Origin: Gemmatimonadota bacterium
GTDB lineage: Bacteria > Gemmatimonadota > Gemmatimonadetes > Gemmatimonadales > GWC2-71-9
Direction: 5' to 3'
DNA: 45,793 bases
Assembly: GCA_003222055.1 (NCBI GenBank)
Contig: QHUT01000065.1
Location: 1 to 45,793 of the forward strand
A program made the position numbers and the translations under genes. Shown in pieces: positions 36,936-45,793 of the stretch. The notes under the pieces are model-generated. The model saw only the letters and a list, made by a program, of their open reading frames with translations. It had not been told where the DNA came from and made no database searches. How positions within the stretch are numbered: position 1 is the stretch's first letter; each line of letters opens with the position of its first letter.

Positions 36936-37208
36936 TCAGAAGATCGACCGGGCGACGTAGTACGCCAGTGCGACGCCCACCAGAGCGAGCAGCGATACGT
37001 CGAACCCGATCGGCCCGAGCGTGACCGACACCACCAGCAGGTCCATGTGGACCGGCCCCACGGTCGGGGTCACCGCCCAGGTGAAGATGTCCTTTGCCGG
37101 CCCCTGCGGCAGAAAGCGCCGCAGCAGCGAGTGGAGGAACCCCCCCACCACGAAGCCGGTGGCCAGCACTCCGAAGTAAAATAGCGGCCTGCGCGGGCCT
37201 TGCGCCAC
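36936..37208 (-). CDS. Small membrane protein, possibly DUF4321
   Basis: 90 residues with an N-terminal helix (FYFGVLATGFVVGGFLHSLL) and a second hydrophobic region near the C-terminus (VSLLALVGVALAYYVARSIF). Between them is a moderately hydrophobic loop with PVHMDLLVVSVTLGPIGFDV. Length and pattern recall the uncharacterised DUF4321 proteins, but this is from memory of the family and not certain. It lies between polyprenyl synthase (3 bases away) and tatA (12 bases), so co-expression is nearly sure. Function unknown. Confidence 0.72.
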   Translation of the reverse strand: MAQGPRRPLFYFGVLATGFVVGGFLHSLLRRFLPQGPAKDIFTWAVTPTVGPVHMDLLVVSVTLGPIGFDVSLLALVGVALAYYVARSIF

Positions 37209-37211
37209 GGC

Positions 37212-38201
37212 TTAGCTGCGCCGCTCCACGGCGTACGCAATGCTGTCGCGCAGCGCGTCGCGGGCCGGCGACGCCGGGAGCACCTCGAGCTCCGCCTCCG
37301 CCTGTTGCGCCAGCTCGAGGGCACGGCGCCGGGCGTAGTCCAGGCCGCCCGCGACGGCCACCCGCTGGATGACTTCCGCCACCAGCGCGTCGGGCGGCTC
37401 GGGGGTCCCCATCAGCTCGGCCACGAGCCGGCGGTCGGCCGGCGCCATGTCGCCCAGCGCGGCGATCAGCGGCAGCGTCACCTTGTGCTCCCGCAAGTCG
37501 AGCCCCGACGGCTTCCCCGTCACGGCCTCGGCCGCCGTGTAGTCCAGCAGGTCGTCCGCGATCTGGAACGCCATTCCCAGCTGCATCCCGAACCGGGCGA
37601 GCGCCTCCCGATAGGGCGCGGGCGCGTGCAACGCCCCGACCTCACACGCGCCGGAGAGCAGCGACGCCGTCTTCGCCCGGATCAGCTGGTCGTACTGCTC
37701 CTCACCGTAGGAGAGCTTGTCGTGCGCCTCGAGCTGGCGCATTTCGCCGACCGTCATCTCGTTCGTCACCCGTGCGAACACGCGCAACGGCTCCAGGTCC
37801 GCCAGGCGCACGAGCTCGATGATCGCGCGGGAATAGAGGTAGTCTCCCATGATCACGGCGATCTGATGGGAGAACAGCGCGTTGATGGTCGGCATGCCGC
37901 GCCGCAGCACGGAATGGTCCACCGAATCGTCGTGCACCAGCGTGGCGAGATGAATCAGCTCCACCACCGCCGCGAGCGTCACGCCGCGCGGCTCGTCGGC
38001 GCCCGCCGCCCGGCTCGCGAGCAGCAGCAGCGTGGGCCGGAACAACTTGCCCTTCATCCGCAGTAAGTGCTCGTTGACCTCGGCGATGACCGGGAAGGCG
38101 GCCGCGATGATGCGTCGCAGCTCCTCCGCGACGCGCTCCAGGTCTTCGGCGACCGGACGCTGGATGTCGCCGAGAGTGGCGCGGGCGAGCTGTTGGCTCA
38201 C
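37212..38201 (-). CDS. Trans-polyprenyl diphosphate synthase
   Basis: 329 residues from GTG 38201, one base after the TPR gene's stop. The first Asp-rich motif is HDDSVD (91-95), followed by RRGMPT; the second is FQIADDLLDYT (216-220). GKLFRPTLLLLASRAAG and the GEMRQLEA segment also fit. The small residue position before the first DDxxD (TLV) suggests a long-chain product such as hepta- to nonaprenyl diphosphate for the quinone side chain. The frame is open upstream to 38543 but that part is a shadow of the TPR gene. Confidence 0.93.
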   Translation of the reverse strand: MSQQLARATLGDIQRPVAEDLERVAEELRRIIAAAFPVIAEVNEHLLRMKGKLFRPTLLLLASRAAGADEPRGVTLAAVVELIHLATLVHDDSVDHSVLRRGMPTINALFSHQIAVIMGDYLYSRAIIELVRLADLEPLRVFARVTNEMTVGEMRQLEAHDKLSYGEEQYDQLIRAKTASLLSGACEVGALHAPAPYREALARFGMQLGMAFQIADDLLDYTAAEAVTGKPSGLDLREHKVTLPLIAALGDMAPADRRLVAELMGTPEPPDALVAEVIQRVAVAGGLDYARRRALELAQQAEAELEVLPASPARDALRDSIAYAVERRS

Positions 38202-38202
38202 G

Positions 38203-40794
38203 TCACTTCGCCTTGGCGAGCGCCTTGGCGCGCGCGCCGACGTCCTTGAATCGGATGTCCACGGCGAACACCCGGCCATACAGGTCGCGCGCTTCGACCC
38301 GTTTGCCCTGCTCCTCGAGCGCCCGAGCCAGCCAGTAGAGGATGCCGAGCCGCTCCTGATCGCCCGCCGCCGGCAGGTCGAGGGCGCGCCGCAGAATCGA
38401 CTCCGCCACCACGAAGGCGCCCTTTTCCACGAAGCACACGCCCAGGGCCTCCGAGCTGCGAAGCCTCCCTTCCGAGGCGCGCAGCGCTTTCTGCAGCTCG
38501 GCGATCGCCTCGTCGAGCAGCCCCATTTCCTTGAAGGCCACACCCAGGTCGTAATGCGCCTGGAAGTCGGCTTCGTCGATGTTCTCGTCGATTCCCTGCT
38601 TGAAGCGCTGGAGCATGTCCTGGAAGTCCTGCTCCTCGTCGCCGGTCGGCTCCTCGTCGGCCACCTTCATGCGCGTGTCGCGCGCGGGCAGCTCGTCGTC
38701 CAGGATCATCGCGCTCAGGTCCACGAACTCTCCCGCCTCGGCCGCCTCGTCGCGCACCGTCATCTTCGCGTCGCGCGCCGCGGTCTTCGGCTCGGCGGCG
38801 CGACCGGGGGCTTTCGCCTTCGGCGTCGGCGGAGCCGGCGCCACCGGGGCCAGCATCGCCAGGGCGGCGCCGGCCCGGGTGTTCCCCGGATCGTGCTCCG
38901 CGACGCGCTGGTACACTGCGCGCGCCTTGTCCGGCAGGTCGCTGCGCAGCAGCGTGTCCGCGAGCTCGACGTACGCGTCGATCAGTTTCGCCTTGTCGCC
39001 CGACTTGAAGGCGAACTCCACCTGCTTTTGGCGGTGCCGCACGCTGTTGGGGTCAAGCCGCAGGATCTCGTCCACGAGATCCTGCGCGTGCGGCAGGTTG
39101 CCGCGGTTCTCGAACCCGGTGGTGGCGTGGTCCAACTCCTCGATTCCCCGGCCCCGCTCTCCCGCTTCGATCAGCGCTTCGCCCAGCGCCTGGTGCGCCT
39201 CGGGATCGTCGGGATCGTCGGCCACCCGGGCTTCCAACTCCTCGATCGTGGGCTGCGCGGGCGTCGCCTCGATGTTCGCAAAGACGAGCGACCCCCGGTC
39301 CGCCCCCTGGTTCACCACGCCGTCGAGCCCCAAATCGATCGCGGCCGAACGGCGCCCCGACGGCGTGATCGACGTGTCGGCCTCGGTCTGGATGAACCCG
39401 GCGGGCACGTCGGCCGCGGGCGTCTCTTCGCTCGCGAGCGGCTGATCGTCGACCTCGTGAGCGTCGTCGGTCGCCGCAGTATCGAAATCCGGCTCCAGCT
39501 CGAGGGGCGGGACCTCCACCAGCGTCTTCCGGCTGGGCGGCGCCGCGGGCGGCCGCTTCGGCACCACCGGCTTCACTTTGGGCGGCTCCGCTCGGGGCGG
39601 CTCGAACTTCGGGGGGGGTTTGGGCCCCGTTCCCCGTGGCGGTGGCCCAACCGCGGGACGCGGCGTGGGCGCTGGAGTCGCCGCTGGACCGCCCGGCCGC
39701 CTGGGCGTCACCGGAGACACCCGCGGGGACACCTTCGGCGCCGGCGGCCCCCCTTTGGGCACCGGAGGCGCGGGAGACTCGATCTCGACATCGAGCAGCG
39801 GCTCGAGCTCTTCCTCCACTTCGGCCGCGCTGGCGTCCTCGCTTACGGTGGGCTCGAGCTCCGCGATCGGCGCCACGTCATCGACGCTCACGTCCTCCCG
39901 CAACGAGGGAACGTCGGCAGCGTCCAGGCGCACATCGCCGAATTCCGCGCTCGTCGTCTCGAAGCCTTCCAGGGCATCGGAGGGCACCGTCGGCTCGAGT
40001 CCCTCCACCAGACTCGTGGACTCGATGTCGAGCGACGAATCCAGCTCGACCGCAGCCGGCTCGATCAACCCCTCCACCGGCTCGGGCTCCAGCTCGGGCT
40101 CGGGCTCCGGCTCGGCCACGGGCGGCGGCTTCGGCGGAGGGGCCGTCCGCGCGGTGGGTGCGCCCCTGGGCAGGGGCGGCTCGTCGACGTCGAGGAACAC
40201 CAGGCTCGAGGTCTTGTGTTTGCCGGTCTTGGCCGGCTCTACGGGTGGAGCGGGCTTGGCCGGGGCCACCGCCCCGCCACCCTGCCGCCGGTCCGGATCG
40301 CCATACATCCGCAGGTGCTCTTCCAGCATCGTCCGCAGGTGAGCGCTCTCCGGGGAGATGTCGGCGAACTCCTTCAGCGCCGCGAACGCCTGCTGGATCT
40401 TGCCTGCCTTCTGCATCCGCTCGGCGTACTCGAGGAAATTCTGCTTCGCTTCGGCCATGAAGCCCTTGGCCGCGTACAGTTTGGCGAGCTTGAGATAGGT
40501 CGTCTGTCGCGCGGGCGCGTTGCGCAGCACCTTGTTGCACATCGCGATGGCGTTGTTGTGGAAGCCGAGCTCGGCGTACTTGTCCACCGCCCGGTCGTAG
40601 TAGTCGGCCGCCTGGGCGGGATCCTTCACCTTGAGATAGAGGTCGCCCACGCGATTGAAGATGGAGAGGTCGGGGTTCGGCTCCCCGTCGTCCTCCTGCG
40701 CCTTGAGCGCCTCGAGCCACACCTCGATCGCGCCCCGGGGGTCCTTGGTTTCGAGGCTCCTGGCCTTTTCCTTCTGCTTCTCAAGCTTGGACAT
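38203..40794 (-). CDS. Large TPR protein with acidic/proline-rich middle
   Basis: 863 residues. The first TPR block covers about residues 1-200 (IFNRVGDLYLKVKDPAQAADYYDRA, FHNNAIAMCNKVLRNAP, YLKLAKLYAAKGFMAEAKQNF). A long low-complexity region rich in E, P, A and V (about 210-470) follows, then a second TPR block (about 490-640 and 740-860: DPEAHQALGEALIEAGERGRGIEELD, AHYDLGVAFKEMGLLDEAIAELQKAL). It has no signal peptide and no enzyme motif; a cytoplasmic scaffold is plausible. It overlaps hutI by 14 bases and precedes polyprenyl synthase directly. The organisation (TPR, disordered acidic/proline-rich region, TPR) parallels the smaller protein at 33036-34697. Confidence 0.83.
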   Translation of the reverse strand: MSKLEKQKEKARSLETKDPRGAIEVWLEALKAQEDDGEPNPDLSIFNRVGDLYLKVKDPAQAADYYDRAVDKYAELGFHNNAIAMCNKVLRNAPARQTTYLKLAKLYAAKGFMAEAKQNFLEYAERMQKAGKIQQAFAALKEFADISPESAHLRTMLEEHLRMYGDPDRRQGGGAVAPAKPAPPVEPAKTGKHKTSSLVFLDVDEPPLPRGAPTARTAPPPKPPPVAEPEPEPELEPEPVEGLIEPAAVELDSSLDIESTSLVEGLEPTVPSDALEGFETTSAEFGDVRLDAADVPSLREDVSVDDVAPIAELEPTVSEDASAAEVEEELEPLLDVEIESPAPPVPKGGPPAPKVSPRVSPVTPRRPGGPAATPAPTPRPAVGPPPRGTGPKPPPKFEPPRAEPPKVKPVVPKRPPAAPPSRKTLVEVPPLELEPDFDTAATDDAHEVDDQPLASEETPAADVPAGFIQTEADTSITPSGRRSAAIDLGLDGVVNQGADRGSLVFANIEATPAQPTIEELEARVADDPDDPEAHQALGEALIEAGERGRGIEELDHATTGFENRGNLPHAQDLVDEILRLDPNSVRHRQKQVEFAFKSGDKAKLIDAYVELADTLLRSDLPDKARAVYQRVAEHDPGNTRAGAALAMLAPVAPAPPTPKAKAPGRAAEPKTAARDAKMTVRDEAAEAGEFVDLSAMILDDELPARDTRMKVADEEPTGDEEQDFQDMLQRFKQGIDENIDEADFQAHYDLGVAFKEMGLLDEAIAELQKALRASEGRLRSSEALGVCFVEKGAFVVAESILRRALDLPAAGDQERLGILYWLARALEEQGKRVEARDLYGRVFAVDIRFKDVGARAKALAKAK

Positions 40795-42075
40795 GGAGAC
40801 CTAAACATACCGGCCCCGGGGAGGGCGGACAAGCGGAACCTCCTGTCCAGACGGCGGTTACGACGTTTGCACCCATCCAGTACGCGACTTCACGCCAGTC
40901 CGACACGCCGCAACACACCAGGTCCGCGCGAAAACCCCGCGCGATCTGACCCCGGTCCCCGGCCAGCCCCACCGCCGCGGCGGCATTCACCGTCACGGCC
41001 ACGACGACCTCGGCGTGCCGCAGGCCCAGCTGCGAGACGCCGAGCACCATGACCAGGGGCAGGCTCACCGTGGGCGACGACCCGGGGTTGAAGTCCGTGG
41101 CGAGCGCCACCGCGGCTCCGGCCTCGACGAGGCGCCGGGCCGGCGCGTGTGTGTGCTTGCCCAGAAACGCCATGGTGGCCGGGAGCAGAACTGCGACCGT
41201 ATCGCTCGCCGCGAGGGCCCGAATCCCGGCCTCCGAGATGGCGGCGAGATGATCGACGGACGCGGCGCGCAACGCGGCGCCGAGCTCGGCGCCGCCCGAG
41301 CCCTGGAATTCGTCGGCGTGCAGCTTCACGGCGAGGCCGTGCCGGCGAGCGGTCTCGAGAATGGTGCGCGTCTGAGCGACATCGAACACGCCAGGCTCAC
41401 AAAACACGTCGCAGGCGACGGCCAACCGCTCCTGCACCACCGTGGGAATCAGGTCGTCGCACAATAGGCGCACATAGTCGGCACGCCGGTCGCGGAACTC
41501 GGGGGGCACTTCGTGGGCTCCGAGAAACGTCGGGACCAGCGTCGCCCGCCCGGACGACCCGACGTCGCGGATCACGCGCAGCTGCTTGAGCTCGGTGGCG
41601 CGATCCAGGCCGTAGCCCGACTTGACCTCGATCGTCGTGCTGCCGTGCGCCAGCAGCGTCGCGACGCGCGCGCGCGTGAGCGCCAGGAGGTCCTCCTCGC
41701 GACACGCGCGGACGTCTCGCACTGACTGGAGGATGCCGCCACCCCGGTCGGCAATGGTCTTGTAGTCCTCGCCCAGCGCGCGCCGTTCCTGGTCGTCGAG
41801 CCGGGGGGCTCCGAACGCCGCGTGCGTGTGGCAGTCCACGAAGCCCGGGAAGAGGACGCCCGACACCTCCACCACGTCGATTGCGGATTGTGGAATGCGG
41901 AATGCGGAATGGAGGTCGCGAGCTTCGGAGCGCGGACCGACCCAGGCGATTCGCTCGCCGTCGATCAGCACCGCGGCGTCCTGCAACACCTCCAGGTCCG
42001 CCAATTCACGACCGCGGCGGGCACGAGCTGGTCCGCGACACGTCACGATCTGCCTGGCGCCGACGAGAAGGGTCT

Positions 42076-42079
<4 letters not shown>
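40781..42079 (-). CDS. hutI: Imidazolonepropionase, with apparent CTG start
   Basis: 432 residues if started at the CTG complementary to 42077-42079. A GTG at 42046 would remove [10 protein letters not shown], which matches the usual HutI N-terminus. The CTG overlaps the hutU stop as CTGA and has GGGGGAGG 7 bases upstream. Metal and active-site features of the amidohydrolase fold are visible: [47 protein letters not shown]. It hydrolyses imidazolone-5-propionate to formiminoglutamate. A 7-base array codes an unusual [11 protein letters not shown] insert near residues 57-67. The C-terminus runs about 17 residues past the usual end and overlaps the TPR gene. Confidence 0.93.
41880..41914 (-). 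repeat. Heptamer array inserted in hutI
   Basis: On the plus strand five 7-base units in a row, ATTGCGG ATTGTGG, then AATGCGG AATGCGG, then AATGGAG, coding the [10 protein letters not shown] segment in a surface part of the N-terminal beta-sandwich region. Confidence 0.75.
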
Positions 42080-43742
<1,663 letters not shown>

Positions 43743-43746
<4 letters not shown>

Positions 43747-45227
43747 GCCGGCCCCGGATCGAACGTTCCGCCGCCTACGCCCGCGGCGATGCGCTCGATG
43801 TCTCCGCTGAGCGGGCGGTCGCCGTCGAGCGGTGGCACCAGGCCCCGCACGGCGGCGAGCGTCCGGACCACGCCGCGCCCCGGCTTCAGGGGTCGCAAGA
43901 ACTCGAGCCCCTGCGCCGCCGCGAGCAGCTCGATCGCCACGACCCGGGCGGCGTTGGCCAGTATCCGCTCCGCCTTCCACGCGGCGGTCATGCCCATCGG
44001 CACCACGTCCTCCTGGTTCCCCTCCGTGGGCACGGACTGCACGCTCGCCGGGGTGGCGAGCACGCGGCACTCCGCCACCAGGGCCGCGCCCGCGATCTGT
44101 GGAGTCATGAACCCCGACTCGAGCCCGGGATGCCGCGCCAGGAAAGCGGGCAGCCCGGACGAGAGATCGGGATTCACGATCCGCTCGAGCCGGCGCTCGG
44201 CGAGCCCGGCGAGCGTGGTGAGCACGATGCCCATCACGTCGAGCGCCAGGGCAATCGGCTGGCCGTGGAAGTTGCCTCCCGAGAGGACCTCGCCGTCGAT
44301 CACCAGCGGATTGTCGGTGGCGGAGTTGAGCTCCGTCGTCACGAGGCGCTCGGCGAACGCGAGCCCTTCCCCCACCGCCCCGAGGACCTGCGGCGTGCAG
44401 CGCAGCGAGTACGCATCCTGCACCCGTGGGTCGTTCTCGCGGTGCGATTCGCGGATCTCGGAATCGGCGAGCAGGACGCGAAGCAGCGCCGCAGACCGCT
44501 CCTGGTACGCGTGGGGACGCGCGTCGTGGATCCGGGGGTCGAACGGCGCGGGCGTGCCGCGCACGGCCTCGAGGCTCATCGCGGCGGCGGCGTGCGCCGT
44601 GCGCCACAGAACCCAGGCGTCGTGCACCAGCAACGCTGCCAGCCCCGTCTGGGCCTGCGTGCCGTTGACGAAAGCGAGGCCCTCCTTGGCCTCCAGCGTG
44701 ATCGGTTGGAGCCGCTTGGCTCGCAGCGCCGGGCCGTCGTCTCCCTCCCCGATCATGGCGAGCGCGAGGTGCGCGAGGGGCGCGAGATCTCCCGACGCCC
44801 CGACGCTTCCCTGCGACGGGACGCGCGGATGCACCTGCGCGTTCAACATGCCGACGATCAGCTCGGGAAGGACCGCGCGCACCCCGCTCGTCCCGCGCAG
44901 CAGCACGTTGGCTCGCAGCAGCATCATCGCCCGCACGGCGTCCACCGGCAGCGGCTCGCCCACGCCGGATGCGTGGCTGCGGATCAGGTTGAGCTGCAGG
45001 TCGCGCGCCTGGTCGGGCTTGATGCGCACGTGCGCCAGCTTGCCGAATCCCGTGTTGACGCCATAGATCGTGTCGCCTCGGGCGACCGCAGTCTCGACGG
45101 CCCGGCGGGACGCGTCCACGCTCACCAGGGCGTGCGGGGCGATAGCCACGGGCGCGGCGCGACGCGCGACGGCGACGACGTCCGCGATGGAGAGGGAATG
45201 CCCGTCGAGTGTGATCGGAGTCGGCAT
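43743..45227 (-). CDS. hutH: Histidine ammonia-lyase
   Basis: 494 residues. The MIO cofactor tripeptide Ala-Ser-Gly is at 144-146 in [14 protein letters not shown], with [11 protein letters not shown] (catalytic Tyr55) and [12 protein letters not shown] further on. It deaminates histidine to urocanate. It is the first gene of hutH-hutU-hutI and of a longer minus-strand operon that continues through TPR, polyprenyl synthase and tatA. No strong ribosome site precedes the ATG. The upstream gap is filled by a long cruciform-forming repeat. No hutG or hutC is seen in the window. Confidence 0.97.
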
Positions 45228-45254
45228 GCGGCAGAAAGATAGGCGCCGGGAACC

Positions 45255-45388
45255 CTAGACGCCTAGACGCGAAGCCTAGACGCCTAGACGCCGAGACGCC
45301 TAGCGGCGGCGAGGGGCGAGCGATCAGGAATGCTTCCCTAATCCCTCGCCCCTGTGCACCGCTAGGCGTCTGAGCGTCTGAGCGTCTA
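45255..45388. repeat. Cruciform-forming element with octamer arrays between hutH and the edge gene
   Basis: Left arm: CCTAGACG repeated about five times (45254-45300, one unit CCGAGACG). Right arm: inverted GCGTCTGA-like units (45367-45388). AGACGCCTAGCGG (45294-45306) pairs perfectly with CCGCTAGGCGTCT (45359-45371). Inside, AGGGGCGAG (45312-45320) pairs with CTCGCCCCT (45345-45353) and GGAA-TGC-TTCC caps it. The stop codon of the edge gene (45386-45388) lies within the right array. It could act as terminator for that gene, but its size and arrays suggest a repeat element. Confidence 0.8.
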
Positions 45389-45793
45389 TCTGGATGCCAC
45401 CGCCCCTCCCGTTGCGACCGGCCTCCGCGGCACCAGCTCCGGATTACCCGGATCCGTTTGCACGCTCCAGTCGAAGATCACGTACTGGCGGCTCACGGCC
45501 GTGACCCGCAGGGCCGCGTAGTGGACCAGGCCACTCTCGACCCGCTTGAACACGTAGCCATAGCCCGGCAACGCCTGGATCGTGTCTCGACTGTAGCCAG
45601 TCCCGGGAGCCAGGTCGATCGACGTCAGGTCCGCCACGGGCGAGTTGGAATACAGCAGCAGTGAGTCTCCCGCGAACGCCGGGACAAACCAGAGCGTCGA
45701 GTCGCCCGGATCTACGAACACCGAGAAGTCGATGTCGGTCCGGTTCCCCGCCTGCACCAGCCCCAGCTCGCCCGGGTCGCCGTAGTGGTTGCC
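45386..45793 (-). CDS. Unidentified protein, C-terminal part only
   Basis: The frame is open to the right edge, so the N-terminus is missing; 135 residues are visible. The fragment reads as a beta-rich domain ([31 protein letters not shown], then [10 protein letters not shown]-like and [17 protein letters not shown]). It has no cysteines, membrane helix or known motif that I recognise. The composition (D, T, Y, V, P) resembles extracytoplasmic proteins and lipoproteins, but this is only an impression. The last codons merge with the octamer array downstream. Confidence 0.7.
   Translation of the reverse strand, partial: GNHYGDPGELGLVQAGNRTDIDFSVFVDPGDSTLWFVPAFAGDSLLLYSNSPVADLTSIDLAPGTGYSRDTIQALPGYGYVFKRVESGLVHYAALRVTAVSRQYVIFDWSVQTDPGNPELVPRRPVATGGAVASR

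Noticed and set aside
38032-41052. A 1006-residue open frame on the plus strand opposite the large TPR gene
   Set aside because: It is arginine/leucine/histidine-rich with no domain pattern, and lies antisense to a gene with clear TPR repeats; it is a high-GC shadow.
45254-45300. A CRISPR-like repeat from the CCTAGACG array
   Set aside because: Units are 8 bases head to tail without spacers and are mirrored by an inverted arm.

Overview
This is a high-GC (about two thirds G+C or more by eye), densely packed bacterial chromosome segment from a diderm. It encodes TatA, PilT, lipoprotein-type signal peptides and Wzx/Wzy polysaccharide export and polymerisation. The TPR/proline-rich proteins, Big_2/beta-helix lipoproteins and gene order look most like Gemmatimonadota or a related soil phylum. 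That placement is an inference, not a demonstrated match.

Layout. (1) 1-11642, plus strand: end of a secreted metallophosphoesterase, then a tight run of surface-polysaccharide genes. These are a FemAB-like GNAT, a fused nucleotidyltransferase-kinase, a P-loop kinase, Wzx flippase, O-antigen ligase/polymerase, asparagine synthase, a thymidylate-kinase-like protein, a second nucleotidyltransferase and a GT2 glycosyltransferase. Most junctions overlap by a few bases. (2) 11660-15931: two secreted right-handed beta-helix proteins on the minus strand around a SAM methyltransferase. (3) 15932-20281, plus: ATP-grasp ligase, GT4 glycosyltransferase, NodB deacetylase and a second FemAB-like GNAT, meeting a second asparagine synthase on the minus strand (20274-22262). 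(4) 22504-25500, minus: a large Big_2/beta-helix lipoprotein preceded by a GEMM-I cyclic-dinucleotide riboswitch with an overlapping intrinsic terminator. (5) 25561-34697, minus: an eight-gene operon of TPR protein, aroQ, M24 peptidase, accB, pilT, accC, comB and ftsK, driven from a recognisable promoter at 34725-34754. (6) 34846-36684, plus: a membrane-anchored PpiD-like isomerase from a divergent promoter. (7) 36681-45227, minus: hutH-hutU-hutI, a large TPR protein, polyprenyl diphosphate synthase, a small membrane protein and tatA, all touching or overlapping. (8) The right edge cuts an unidentified gene.

How it fits together. The left half builds and probably decorates an exopolysaccharide: flippase, polymerase, two glycosyltransferases and a deacetylase, plus amide- and acyl-forming enzymes. 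It sits among three secreted beta-helix proteins that could bind or trim glycans. The largest of these is under riboswitch control. The riboswitch aptamer carries A rather than G at the position equivalent to Vc2 G20, the change known to shift GEMM-I RNAs from c-di-GMP to 3',3'-cGAMP. Its P1 strand is shared with the terminator, which predicts a ligand-ON switch.

A second theme is short tandem arrays of 7-8 bases. They lie in frame in linkers of housekeeping genes (ftsK, accB, hutI) and as a large cruciform before hutH. Several are arranged as inverted pairs.
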